From: Candidatus Woesearchaeota archaeon
Lineage (GTDB): Archaea; Nanobdellota; Nanobdellia; SCGC-AAA011-G17; JACPNG01
Assembly (NCBI GenBank): GCA_016203135.1
Contig: JACQNI010000006.1
Span: 1 to 43,937 of the forward strand
Length of the DNA stretch: 43,937 bases
Direction of reading: 5' to 3'
Shown here: piece by piece, positions 28,771-38,900 of the stretch
How positions within the stretch are numbered: the stretch's first letter is position 1
Layout of the letters: each line of letters begins with the position of its first letter
The notes under the pieces: generated by a model
Database searches by the model: none
Told to the model about the DNA's origin: nothing
Seen by the model: the letters and a program-made list of their open reading frames with translations, nothing else
Program-made: the position numbers and the translations under genes

Positions 28771-29781
28771 ATGGCTAAAATAGATTACAATTTGCTATAT
28801 TTAAAAGCAGAAAACGCAAGAACTTCCCTTAAAGAACTATCTAATTATCTAAAAAAATCCCCTCAAAGGCTAAAATACTCCTTATCAGTCTTAGAAAAAG
28901 ACAAAGTAATAAGAGATCCATATTGTGTCTTTGATTATTCCTATTTCGGTTTAATTCTATTCAGGGTTTATTTTAAAGGCGGTTATATAAGCGATCAAGA
29001 TAAAGTCCGTATAATTAAAGAATTATCCAATAATGCCTATGTAACCTCAATATACGAGTTAACTGGTGAATTTGATCTTGCTGTTGAATTTGCCTCTCCA
29101 AACCCATCAAAATTCAACAAGGAGTTAAAAAGAATTTCAACATTAACCCCTACTTTAAATGATTATAAAATTGTATTAAATGTTGTTACTTATCTATATC
29201 CAATGCATTACTTGACTAACTCTCAAAATCTTCATCGTTTAAACATTGAAAGAATAATTGGAGGAGACAGAGATAGAGAAAGTTTCAATGAGAATGAAAT
29301 GATTTTGATAAAAAATATGCTGTTAAATCCAACAATGAATTTTACAGACCTGGCTATTAAATCTGATTTAAATATAAAAACAGTAAAGTCAATCTTAAAA
29401 AATCTTAAGAAAAGAAATATAATAAAATCTTTTAAGTATATCATTGACACAAATTCTTTGGGAATAAATAAGTTCAGGTTATTTTTAAAATTACATAACT
29501 TAAGCGTTGAAAGAGAAGCCCAATTAATGGGTTATATGTTGAATACAAAAGAAATAATTCAAGTAAACAAAACAGTCGGCGACTGGGACATGGAATTAGA
29601 CATAGAATCTCCAGATAAAACTAGATCTCGTTATATAATAAGACAAGTAAGGGAAGAATTCAAAGATCTGATAGAAAGGTTTAATATTATTGAATTTTAT
29701 ACCTATTACAAAAGATCATTTCTTCCATTGTATTTGTTCAAAGAAGAGAAAAAACATGACAAAAATAATAGTAGACCATAG
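28771..29781 (+). CDS. Lrp/AsnC-like transcriptional regulator (two-HTH type)
   Basis: NLKTVKSILKNLKKRNIIK-type HTH, repeated N- and C-terminal halves. Confidence 0.75.
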   Translation: MAKIDYNLLYLKAENARTSLKELSNYLKKSPQRLKYSLSVLEKDKVIRDPYCVFDYSYFGLILFRVYFKGGYISDQDKVRIIKELSNNAYVTSIYELTGEFDLAVEFASPNPSKFNKELKRISTLTPTLNDYKIVLNVVTYLYPMHYLTNSQNLHRLNIERIIGGDRDRESFNENEMILIKNMLLNPTMNFTDLAIKSDLNIKTVKSILKNLKKRNIIKSFKYIIDTNSLGINKFRLFLKLHNLSVEREAQLMGYMLNTKEIIQVNKTVGDWDMELDIESPDKTRSRYIIRQVREEFKDLIERFNIIEFYTYYKRSFLPLYLFKEEKKHDKNNSRP

Positions 29782-30415
29782 AGAAGACAAGGAAATTATA
29801 AGAGAGCTTACAAAACAAGGTTTAGATATAGAAATAAAACAGCTTGCTGTTGCTGATTTTATTATCCAAACAAAAGACAATGAAGGCAATATAAAAGACT
29901 TAGCTGTTGAAAGAAAGTCTCAGATGGATTTTATAAATTCAATAATAGACAAAAGGCTTGTTACTCAATTGATTAATTTAAAAGAATATTATCCATTGCA
30001 GCTATTAATCATTGAAGGCTCAAGAAACATATTTGCTATAAGAAACTTTCATCCTAATGCAATTCGAGGAATGCTCGCTTCAATAGCAATAGACTTTCAA
30101 GTTCCAGTAATTTATACAAAAAATTTTAGGGATACAGCTTCTTTTTTAAACATAATTGCAAAAAGGCTTGAAAAGCAAAGAAAAAATTTCAGTTTAGTTA
30201 AAAAAGTAAAGCCTTTAACATTAAAGGAACAACAAGAATTTTTAATTGAATCTCTGCCTGGAATAGGTCCAAGTCTATCAAAGGAATTGCTAAAAAAATT
30301 TGGCTCTGTTAAAAAAATTATAAATGCTTCTGAAGAAAAATTAATTAAAGTTCCAAAGATAGGAAAGAAAAAAGCAGAAGCTATAAAAAAAGTTTTGGAT
30401 GAAAAATATGTTTAA
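29756..30415 (+). CDS. ERCC4/XPF-type nuclease with HhH domain (nuclease moiety of Hef)
   Basis: IIVDHREDKEI, VERKSQMDF (ERKxxxD), LPGIGPSLSKELLKKFGSVKKI HhH; start at MTKIIVD. Confidence 0.93.
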   Translation: MTKIIVDHREDKEIIRELTKQGLDIEIKQLAVADFIIQTKDNEGNIKDLAVERKSQMDFINSIIDKRLVTQLINLKEYYPLQLLIIEGSRNIFAIRNFHPNAIRGMLASIAIDFQVPVIYTKNFRDTASFLNIIAKRLEKQRKNFSLVKKVKPLTLKEQQEFLIESLPGIGPSLSKELLKKFGSVKKIINASEEKLIKVPKIGKKKAEAIKKVLDEKYV

Positions 30416-30420
30416 AATTA

Positions 30421-30738
30421 TTAATCATTTAAGTATGCTCTACTCGCTTTTCGTTGTATTTCTTCATAAGATTTCAATCTAAAATTTTCACCAGTTAAAT
30501 CCTTATACATTTTATAAAGCATAGAAAGCGGTATTTTATAAGACACCCTACGCCAATATGGAGCTTCCGAATCAAAATTCTTTGCCCTTTCTTCTTTAGT
30601 AATAAAAACCAATTGGTCTTTTTTAATACTCTCAATTGTAGCTTCAGTTAAAATTTCTTCTAAAGTTATAATTTCTACATCTCCATTAGGATATTCTAAA
30701 ACTTCATCTGAAGCATCTAATCTAATTGCTTTTTCCAT
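30421..30738 (-). CDS. Hypothetical protein
   Basis: Start MEKAIRLDA favoured over upstream track start. Confidence 0.55.
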   Translation of the reverse strand: MEKAIRLDASDEVLEYPNGDVEIITLEEILTEATIESIKKDQLVFITKEERAKNFDSEAPYWRRVSYKIPLSMLYKMYKDLTGENFRLKSYEEIQRKASRAYLND

Positions 30739-30971
30739 ATTTAAGAATAATAGGAGAATATTTATAAAATGAGTTGATTTAATATTTTTACGGACCCCAT
30801 TTCGGTTCATTATAATAGAAAATAAAGAGCGGGCAACAGAAATCTTCACTAAATTAAAGCAGGTTTGGAATTTATATTAAGAAATGGCGTCTATATTGTA
30901 GTCTTTTAGAAGTGGTTAATAAACAAAAGATTTAAATACTTGTTGTTGTTATCTAAAGTAAGGATATTAAA

Positions 30972-31361
30972 ATGGGATTAGACTTAACAATTATACCCTT
31001 AAGCCATGGAAGAGCCTTAAGTGGCTCGATATTAGGTTATGATAGCTTAAACTTTGTCAGAGATTATAGAATTTTTGCTCAAATTGCAGATGTTGATGGA
31101 AAATCAGCAATTCCAGAGGGGGACATTGAAGCAATAGTTTGTACTTATCCATTACCTCCTGGAGTAAAAGTTGGAATATATGGGGATAATGGTATTAGGC
31201 ATACAAGAAAAAATCCATATGGAGAAGAAATGGTATACGCAACTGCTAGAGAGATGAGAAAACTTAGTCTTCCAGAAGATGTTTCTCCATCAAATAAAGC
31301 AATTATGGCTTACATTAAAGCTCTTCAGAGAGATACTCCAATAATTTTGGAGTGGAGATAA
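30972..31361 (+). CDS. Hypothetical protein
   Basis: 129-aa ORF with TATA-like atttaaata upstream. Confidence 0.6.
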   Translation: MGLDLTIIPLSHGRALSGSILGYDSLNFVRDYRIFAQIADVDGKSAIPEGDIEAIVCTYPLPPGVKVGIYGDNGIRHTRKNPYGEEMVYATAREMRKLSLPEDVSPSNKAIMAYIKALQRDTPIILEWR

Positions 31362-31514
31362 ATCTCTCGTTAAACTCTTTTATTTTTTGACCATTCATTA
31401 TAATTTCTTTTTTGTGCCATTTGATTAATTAGCCATAAGCTAAAACTATAAAGATTATCCCAAGTACAATAACCACTAAATAAAGTTTTAAGTGATTTTA
31501 AATATTTTATTCAA

Positions 31515-32054
31515 TTAATCTTCTAAACCATAACCCTTCACAACCCCATACTTAGGTCCATCCTTGCTCAAAACACTTTTATACAATTTAAACTCACTAA
31601 CTTCAAATTCTCCAGTAACTTTTACTTTTCCAATTTTTTTCAGAAACTTCTCTTTGTCCTTAACAAATTTAACCCTTCCCAGAGTCAAATGGCTGTGAAA
31701 GCTTTTTTCTCTTGGAAACATTGTTAGTAATTTATTGTCAATCTCATTCTGAAGATCAATTACATTTTTGCTTGGATTTAACTCAACAAAAACAACCCTT
31801 ATGAAATTCTTGCTTGGGAAAACACCAATTTTATCAAGTCTTATTTTAAATCTTTTAAAGTTTACCTCTTCAAGTTTTTTCATGATCTCTTTTAAAGCAA
31901 TCTCATCAACGTTTCCAAGGAATTTCAAAGTGCAATGCAGGTTTTTTTTAGCAACCCATTTTATTTTCTCATTCTCAGAATATAATTCTTTTTGTATCTC
32001 TTCAAGTTGATTCTTCAAAGAAACAGGAATGTCAAAAGCAATAAAGCATCTCAT
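31515..32054 (-). CDS. thpR: RNA 2',3'-cyclic phosphodiesterase (2H family)
   Basis: MRCFIAFDIP, LHCTLKFLGNV and FHSHLTLGRVK (two HxT/HxTL motifs). Confidence 0.95.
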   Translation of the reverse strand: MRCFIAFDIPVSLKNQLEEIQKELYSENEKIKWVAKKNLHCTLKFLGNVDEIALKEIMKKLEEVNFKRFKIRLDKIGVFPSKNFIRVVFVELNPSKNVIDLQNEIDNKLLTMFPREKSFHSHLTLGRVKFVKDKEKFLKKIGKVKVTGEFEVSEFKLYKSVLSKDGPKYGVVKGYGLED

Positions 32055-32056
32055 TC

Positions 32057-33175
32057 TTAGCCAAACATGTTCATGTGATCCTTTTCTTCTTCTTCCTTGA
32101 TCTTTTTTATTGCATCCAAGAAATCATTCATTGTTACCTTAGTTCTATTCTCTCTTATAGCAAAATATCCAGCCTCAGTAGCTATTGCCCTTATTTCAGC
32201 ACCAGACATTTCTTTCATTTGTTTAAGCAGTATGTCAAAATCTATCTTCTCAATGTTCATATCCCTTGTATGTATCTTAAAAATTTCTTTTATTCCTTCT
32301 TCATCAGGCAAAGGAACTTCAATCAATCTGTCAAATCTCCCAGGCCTTAGCAAAGCCTGGTCCAAAACATCAGCCCTGTTAGTTGCCCCAATTACTTTTA
32401 CATTATCCAAGTGTTCAAACCCGTCAATCTCGCTTAATAATTGTATAAATGTCCTTTCAACTTCTCTCTCACCGCTTGTTCCTACATCTAATCTTTCAGA
32501 AGCCAAAGCATCTATTTCATCTATGAAAACAATGCTTGGAGATCTTTCTCTTGCAAGTTTAAAAATTGACTTGACTAATTTAGCCCCTTCTCCAATAAAT
32601 TTCTGGTTTAACTCTGAAGCTATGACTTCTATGAATGTTGCATTTGTAGAAGCAGCAACTGCTTTTGCCAATAAAGTCTTTCCACTTCCAGGAGGCCCAT
32701 AAAGCAGTATTCCTTTGCTTGGTTTTATCCCAACCTTCTTGAATATATCTGGATTCTTTAAAGGCAATTCAATAACCTCTTTTAATTCCATTATCTGATC
32801 CCTTAAGCCACCAACATCATTCCATGCAATATTTGGCTTCTCAATGTTTATGAATTGCTCGGCATCATCACTATTTGGCTTGTCTAATCTATCTACAACA
32901 GTTAATGATCTTTGTTCCACCATGACAAGATCATTTATCTTTATCTTGTCCATTAACTCATCAAGAATATTAACAAAAAACAAATTTCCATTTGGAAGCC
33001 TTATTACTACCTTTTTTTTATCCTTGTATAATTTCCTTACCTCGCAAACAATCAACGGCCTTGACTTAAACTTGTCAATCTCTTTTCTCAAGTAACTAAC
33101 AGTAGCCTTTAGCATATCATTGTCAATATCTAAGGAAAAATCTTCACTAGCAACCTTATGAACTTTAGTTTCCAT
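32057..33175 (-). CDS. pan: Proteasome-activating nucleotidase-like AAA ATPase
   Basis: WNDVGGLRDQIMELKEVIELPL, YGPPGSGKTLLAKAVA, IVFIDEIDALASERLD, LRPGRFDRLIEVPLPDEEG. Confidence 0.9.
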   Translation of the reverse strand: METKVHKVASEDFSLDIDNDMLKATVSYLRKEIDKFKSRPLIVCEVRKLYKDKKKVVIRLPNGNLFFVNILDELMDKIKINDLVMVEQRSLTVVDRLDKPNSDDAEQFINIEKPNIAWNDVGGLRDQIMELKEVIELPLKNPDIFKKVGIKPSKGILLYGPPGSGKTLLAKAVAASTNATFIEVIASELNQKFIGEGAKLVKSIFKLARERSPSIVFIDEIDALASERLDVGTSGEREVERTFIQLLSEIDGFEHLDNVKVIGATNRADVLDQALLRPGRFDRLIEVPLPDEEGIKEIFKIHTRDMNIEKIDFDILLKQMKEMSGAEIRAIATEAGYFAIRENRTKVTMNDFLDAIKKIKEEEEKDHMNMFG

Positions 33176-33215
33176 ATTTTTAGTGTTTTAAATGTTCTTA
33201 AATAGCTTATGCTTG

Positions 33216-34229
33216 CTAATTTATAAAATTATCCCCTAATTCCTTTAAAATATCCCTATTCTTCTCAAAGTATTTTCTAGCCTTAGAAAAGATATTTATT
33301 ACTTCAGAGCTTACAGCCATCTTCAAGTCAGCTGGATGTAATTTCTTGCTCGCAAAAGTCTTTTCAAGATCATTATATTCTTTAAATAAAACATCTCCCC
33401 CATATTTCTTGTCTCTTGCTATTTTAATTTTCTTGTTTACAGGAAAAACAATAAACTTAGCTAATTGCAAAACAGGATTTTCAGCTATAACCCCTTCAGG
33501 ACAATAAGCATTTTTAATTTTAGATTTAATATCTTCTTCCTTGTCATATATCTTGATATGACTTTCTTTTATTGAAGCGCTCATCTTAGTTCCAGGTCCT
33601 TTCAAGCTTGCAATTAAAGGAGTCATTACTTCAACCCTTTGTTTATATCCAATACTTGGCAAAAATTCCCTTGCATAAGCCAATATATGCCTTTGATCTA
33701 TACCCCCAAGTTGTATATCAACATTAAGGTATTCCTCATCTAAAGCCTGCATCAAAGGATATATCAATTCAGAAACTTTAGGATTCTTCATTCTTGTTAC
33801 TTCTGAAGCAGCCCTAGTAGATCTTGCAACAGTTGTGATTGTAGAGAGTTTTAATATATCTAAAACATATTTATCCTTAAGCTCAAAACTGCTTCCATAT
33901 ACAAACTCAGGTTTTTTATCCCAAGGAAATGCCAATTCTATGCATTTTTTATAGTAATCAGCAACAACATCTATTCTATCCCATCCAGTTTTTAAATCAT
34001 CTAAAGCAGCATGAATGTTCGCAATCAAAATTTTATTTTTTATTCCTGCCTTGTCAAAATCAAATAGCTTGCTTAAAGGAACTAAATAAGCAATATGAAA
34101 GGGTCCAGTTGGAGCAGTTCCATAATAAGAAGTTATTTTCTTGTTTTTTAAAAGTTCTCTAAGTTCATTTTCAGTTAATATCTCCTGGGTATTTCTTTTT
34201 ACCAGTTCAAATTTCTGATTTAGGTCCAT
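33216..34229 (-). CDS. tyrS: Tyrosyl-tRNA synthetase (archaeal type)
   Basis: YYGTAPTGPFHIAYLVPL, GGIDQRHILAYAREFLP, PGTKMSAS. Confidence 0.92.
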   Translation of the reverse strand: MDLNQKFELVKRNTQEILTENELRELLKNKKITSYYGTAPTGPFHIAYLVPLSKLFDFDKAGIKNKILIANIHAALDDLKTGWDRIDVVADYYKKCIELAFPWDKKPEFVYGSSFELKDKYVLDILKLSTITTVARSTRAASEVTRMKNPKVSELIYPLMQALDEEYLNVDIQLGGIDQRHILAYAREFLPSIGYKQRVEVMTPLIASLKGPGTKMSASIKESHIKIYDKEEDIKSKIKNAYCPEGVIAENPVLQLAKFIVFPVNKKIKIARDKKYGGDVLFKEYNDLEKTFASKKLHPADLKMAVSSEVINIFSKARKYFEKNRDILKELGDNFIN

Positions 34230-34332
34230 AAATTAAAAAAGTAAGTCGATATTATTAAATATATCGCTTGTCTCGGAAATTCTTCGGTTTTTCCATGTTT
34301 AAGTTTATTAACCACTTTTCTTTGTTTAAACA

Positions 34333-34680
34333 ATGGATGAAAAATCACTCTACTCATTATCCCTAATAAGTTTCCTAATCGGATTGTTTTTACTAATAAT
34401 CATTTCTGAAAAAATAGATATTTCAGAGTCAAATATATCTTCTTTATCAAGCCTGAAGCCAGGAGAAAAAGTAAAGGTTAAAGGCATAGTTACAAGTTCA
34501 ACAGCCTTGGAAAATTTTATGTTATTAAATATTCAAGATAAAACTGGCAATATAACTATCGTAGCTTTTAATACAAAGGATGTAAAAATAAACAAGAACG
34601 ATGTAATAGAAGCAAAAGGAGAAATAGTCTTATACAAAAACCGAGTGGAAATCGAAGCTTCAAGCATTAAGATTTTCTAG
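34333..34680 (+). CDS. Membrane-anchored OB-fold protein
   Basis: N-terminal TM then VKVKGIVTSST...LLNIQDKTGNITIVAFN OB-fold pattern. Confidence 0.75.
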   Translation: MDEKSLYSLSLISFLIGLFLLIIISEKIDISESNISSLSSLKPGEKVKVKGIVTSSTALENFMLLNIQDKTGNITIVAFNTKDVKINKNDVIEAKGEIVLYKNRVEIEASSIKIF

Positions 34681-34746
34681 TCAATCCGGAAATTTTTCAG
34701 TATTTCTTGATAAACAAATATAAAGCTTAATAATCTCAAGTAATAT

Positions 34747-35941
34747 ATGTATGAAATATTAATCTCAATTTTAATAGGTATCTCTGCCGGAATAATAACC
34801 GGCTTGATTCCCAGGCATTCATACTAATCTTGTTGCTGTTTTAATGATCTCCCTTTCTAACTACTTATTAAAAATTTTCTCTCCGTTAGATCTAGTGATT
34901 ATCATTTTATCCATGGCAATAACAAATACATTTTTAGATTCAATCCCATCCATTTTTCTTGGAGCCCCAGATACATCTACTTCTATTTCTATCTTGCCAG
35001 GCCACAGATTATTAATGAAAGGCAAAGGCTTTGAAGCAGTAATCCTTTCATTGATCGGATCTTCAATATCCTTGCTAATAGTCATAGCATTATTTCCATT
35101 TACATTAAAAATAATAAAGATTGGATATCCAATAATAGAAAGATACATAGCTTATATCTTGATATCTGCAAGTGTTATTTTTATTATTAAAGAAAAAAAA
35201 TCCAAATTTCTGGCTTTTCTGCTATTTTTAAGTTCAGGAATACTAGGAATTGTTTCATTTTCCCTAGGCATTAAAGACGTTCTTTTTCCAATGCTTTCTG
35301 GCTTGTTTGGAATAAGCACATTATTGACTAGTTTAAACAACAATACAAAAATCCCAAATCAAATTATCTCATATCCAAAAATTACAAACAAGGAAAAAAT
35401 AACAGTTTTCTCTTCAATTTTCATCTCAAGTTTTTTTACAACAGTTCTTCCTGGTTTTAGTTCAGCCGAAGCATCTTCAATAGGAACATCAATATTCAAG
35501 AATATCAAAGGCAATTTATTTCTTGTCTTGGCTAGCGGAATAAACACATCAAGCATGATCTTAAGCATATTTACATTATATGCTATAGACAAGGCAAGAA
35601 ATGGTGCTGTAGTTGCCATATCAAGAATAATAGAAAACCTTAATCAAAACAATTTTATTTTATTGATTTCAGTTTCTTTAATCTCTTCTTCTATTGCAAT
35701 TCTGCTTGCGATAAACATTACAAAGTACATATCAAAAATAATTCCAAAGATAAATTACAATTTTTTATGCATTTCAATAATAATCTTTATTTCTGGATTA
35801 GTAATTATATTGTCTGGTTTTTATGGTTTCCTTGTTTTAGTAACTTCAACCTTTCTTGGAATAATTCCCCAAACAAAAAACATTGCAAGAAGTCATTTAA
35901 TGGGCTGTATACTTTTGCCAGTAATCTTGTATTTTATCTAG
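34747..35941 (+). pseudogene. TctA-like polytopic membrane protein, 1-nt frameshift near 34810
   Basis: MYEILISILIGISAGIITGLIP (ATG 34747) then frame change to PGIHTNLVAVLMISLSN; remainder is the 34844-35941 ORF. Confidence 0.75.
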
Positions 35942-38900
35942 ACTTTTTAGTCTTTTTCTTAGTTTTTAATATTTGTTCCTTTTTATTGCCGACTTTAATG
36001 GTCTCTGTAATTTTTTTATTATTAGTGGTTGTTTTTTTCTTTTTAACTTCTTTTTTTTCAGAGATTTTTCTTTTAGCAGCTTCAAGCTTTTTAACTTCCT
36101 TTTCAACTTTAACTTCAGGAGTCTTAAATAATATCTCTGGTGTTTTTATTTCAACTTTTTTAAACGACTTTGAATAATTCAATGCATTTCCTATGTCTTT
36201 TAAATTCCATCCAGCAGCCAATAGTTTATTTCTTATCTCTTCCTCGCTTACTCCCTTTTGTATGTTTAGCTTAGCATATTCATAAAGCCTATCCAAAACC
36301 TGTTTTCTCTTTACTACCTTCTCAGCATATTTAAATGATTCATCTATTTCATCTTGATTCCATCCAGCATCAAGTGAAGCCCTTCTTATCTCCTCCTTAT
36401 CCCTGCCCCTTTCTAAGCTTATTTTCACATAATCATTTAGCTGATTTATATTTGAATGTTTTTGCAGGACATTTTCAACATTCTTGAAAGAGCTTGCTAT
36501 TTTTTTATTCAGCTCATTAAAGTCTGGCTTTTCTCCCAAAAATAATTTTTTATTTTCCTGTTTTGTTTTTCTTTTTTTCATGGCAAAATAATAAGCAAGA
36601 ACTAAGATCAATAATAAGGCAGCTAAAATTCCGACTACTGTCCAAATAGATCCACCCTTGCTTTCCTTGCAATCACTAGGACAGTTAGTGCTATCTTCTC
36701 TATATCCATTTCCAAAGTCATCACAATTTCCATTTTCATTGCATACTGGCAATGAATCATCTCCATCATTAGTTCCATCATTATCTGTATCAGGATTATT
36801 TGGATCTGTTCCTGCTTCAACTTCTTCACTATCTGTTAATCCATCATTATCACTATCTCTTCCTGGACCTTCAGATATTCCACAATCACTAGGACAATTA
36901 CTGCTGGTCTCTCCAAGAGTGCAACTTCCGTCCCCGCATACTTTTGCCCCAGTATCACTGATGCATATACCATCAGTTTTACAAACCTTTCCAGCAGGAC
37001 ATCCACATAAAGAGCATTTCTCTTCTAAAACCCCAGATCTGCAGAAAAATGGCTTGTCATCAGAACACTCACTAAATGTTGTTCCATCTCCACATTCAAA
37101 GTCATCTGTTACTTGACAACTTGTATCATTTAAATCAACAAAATTATTGCAATCATTATCCAAGACATCATCGCAACTTTCTTCAGGGCTTTCATAATCG
37201 TCTATGTTATTATACTTACATTCCCCCCATAAACTATTGATGCATGTTTGATTGAATCCCTTACAAACCCCAAATTGTTTAACACATAATCTTGTTGTTA
37301 AATTCACTTGTATTCCTGTGCTATTGTTTCTAACAGCACAAGGACATCCTTCATCAGCACTTCCCTCACAGTTATTATCTAATCCATCAAAACAAACCTC
37401 TGCTGTAGGTCCAATTACACCAATGCAAGTACTCCCCCATAATCCATTGCTTTCACATCTCTGTACTCCAGCATTGCATATTCCAACAGAATTCCCACAA
37501 GACCTAGTAGTTCCAGCCACACATGGACCACATCCTTCATCAACAACATTATCGCAATCATTATCTTGATTATCACAAACTTCTAGACTTGGATATTTAA
37601 CCCCAACGCATTCACCCCATACAGCCCCAATAGAACTTTGAACACATTGCTGCATTCCTTGAATGCAAGCATTTGTTCCTCCGCAAGTCCTTATTTGATT
37701 TAATGTGCATTGTGGGCATCCTTCGTCTGAACTTCCATCACAGTCATTATCTAAATTATCCCCACAGAATTCAATTCCAGGATTTACTGAATTTTTGCAC
37801 TCACCCCATTCTCCTATTCCTTGACTGTTTACATTAATACAAGATTGAAGGCCATAACTACAAATTCCAACATCGCTTCCACATTGTTTTGTCTGATCCT
37901 TCACACAAGAATTACAACCTTCATTTATGCTTCCATCACAATCATTATCTAAATCATCATTGCATACCTCAGCACCATACTTAGGAATACTTGTATAATC
38001 ACATCCAGGCCACCTGCTATTTGTACATATTTCAAGAGAACCCTGGCAAACCCCTAATTGTTTAGGGCAGCTCTGTCTTTCTCCATTTGTACATTGTTGG
38101 CCAAGTGTACAGCTAGGATCAGCCTTAATACATTGGCCATATTTACTATTCGTCTGACAAGATCTAATATATTCACATTCTTTTGCATCAGGAACTTGTT
38201 GTTCATTTGGATAACACCTTATTTTATCATTTTGATTGCATTCAGCGCATTGAGTTGTATCTAAAGATTTGCAATTAACACAAGTTAAAGTTCCAGAAAC
38301 AAAATCATCAAATAATTTATCTCCATCTGCTTTAAGGCTTGTACAAGTTAAGCTTCCAGCAAATTTGCTTCCATCACATATTTCTCCTTGATCTATATTT
38401 CCATTGCCACATTGAGAAGGATCATTCTTTGGTAAGCATTCACTAAAATCAAAATTACATTTATTTGTTTGACTTGGAGGAATACATTTCAAAGTTCCAC
38501 CAGTAAGTCCAGGGAAATCAGTACATTTTTTATTGTTTAAATCTACATCATCACAAGACTCTCCAGTTTCTTGTATTTTATTGCCACAAACCGGAGTAGT
38601 TATTACACCACCTTCACATTGACTAGAATCATAAGATAAACAATCAGCTTTGCATTTTAATTGTCCTGATTTAAATGCTAAACTTTGACAAGTTTTTCCA
38701 TCTAAATCAGTTCCATCACAAGTTTCTCCCTTTTCCTTGACATTATTTGGACAAACTGGTTTTGTACAACTGCTGAAATCAAAATTGCAATTATTGCATT
38801 TTAATTGTCCTCCCAAGTAATTATCAAACTCAGGAGCACATGTCTTCCCTCCTAAATCAGTTCCATCACAAGCTTCTCCAGGATTTATTACCCCATTATT

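Noticed and set aside
31370-31514. Possible small ORFs in the minus-strand gap downstream of thpR
   Set aside because: Open frames exist (e.g. ...WLINQMAQKRNYNEWSKNKRV) but no in-frame start with upstream signals
32075-32702. Plus-strand ORFs of 91 and 201 aa opposite pan
   Set aside because: Lie entirely antisense to a highly conserved AAA ATPase
36658-37569. Plus-strand ORFs opposite the giant Cys-rich gene
   Set aside because: Antisense reflections of a repetitive coding region; low-complexity Ser/Pro/Leu translation
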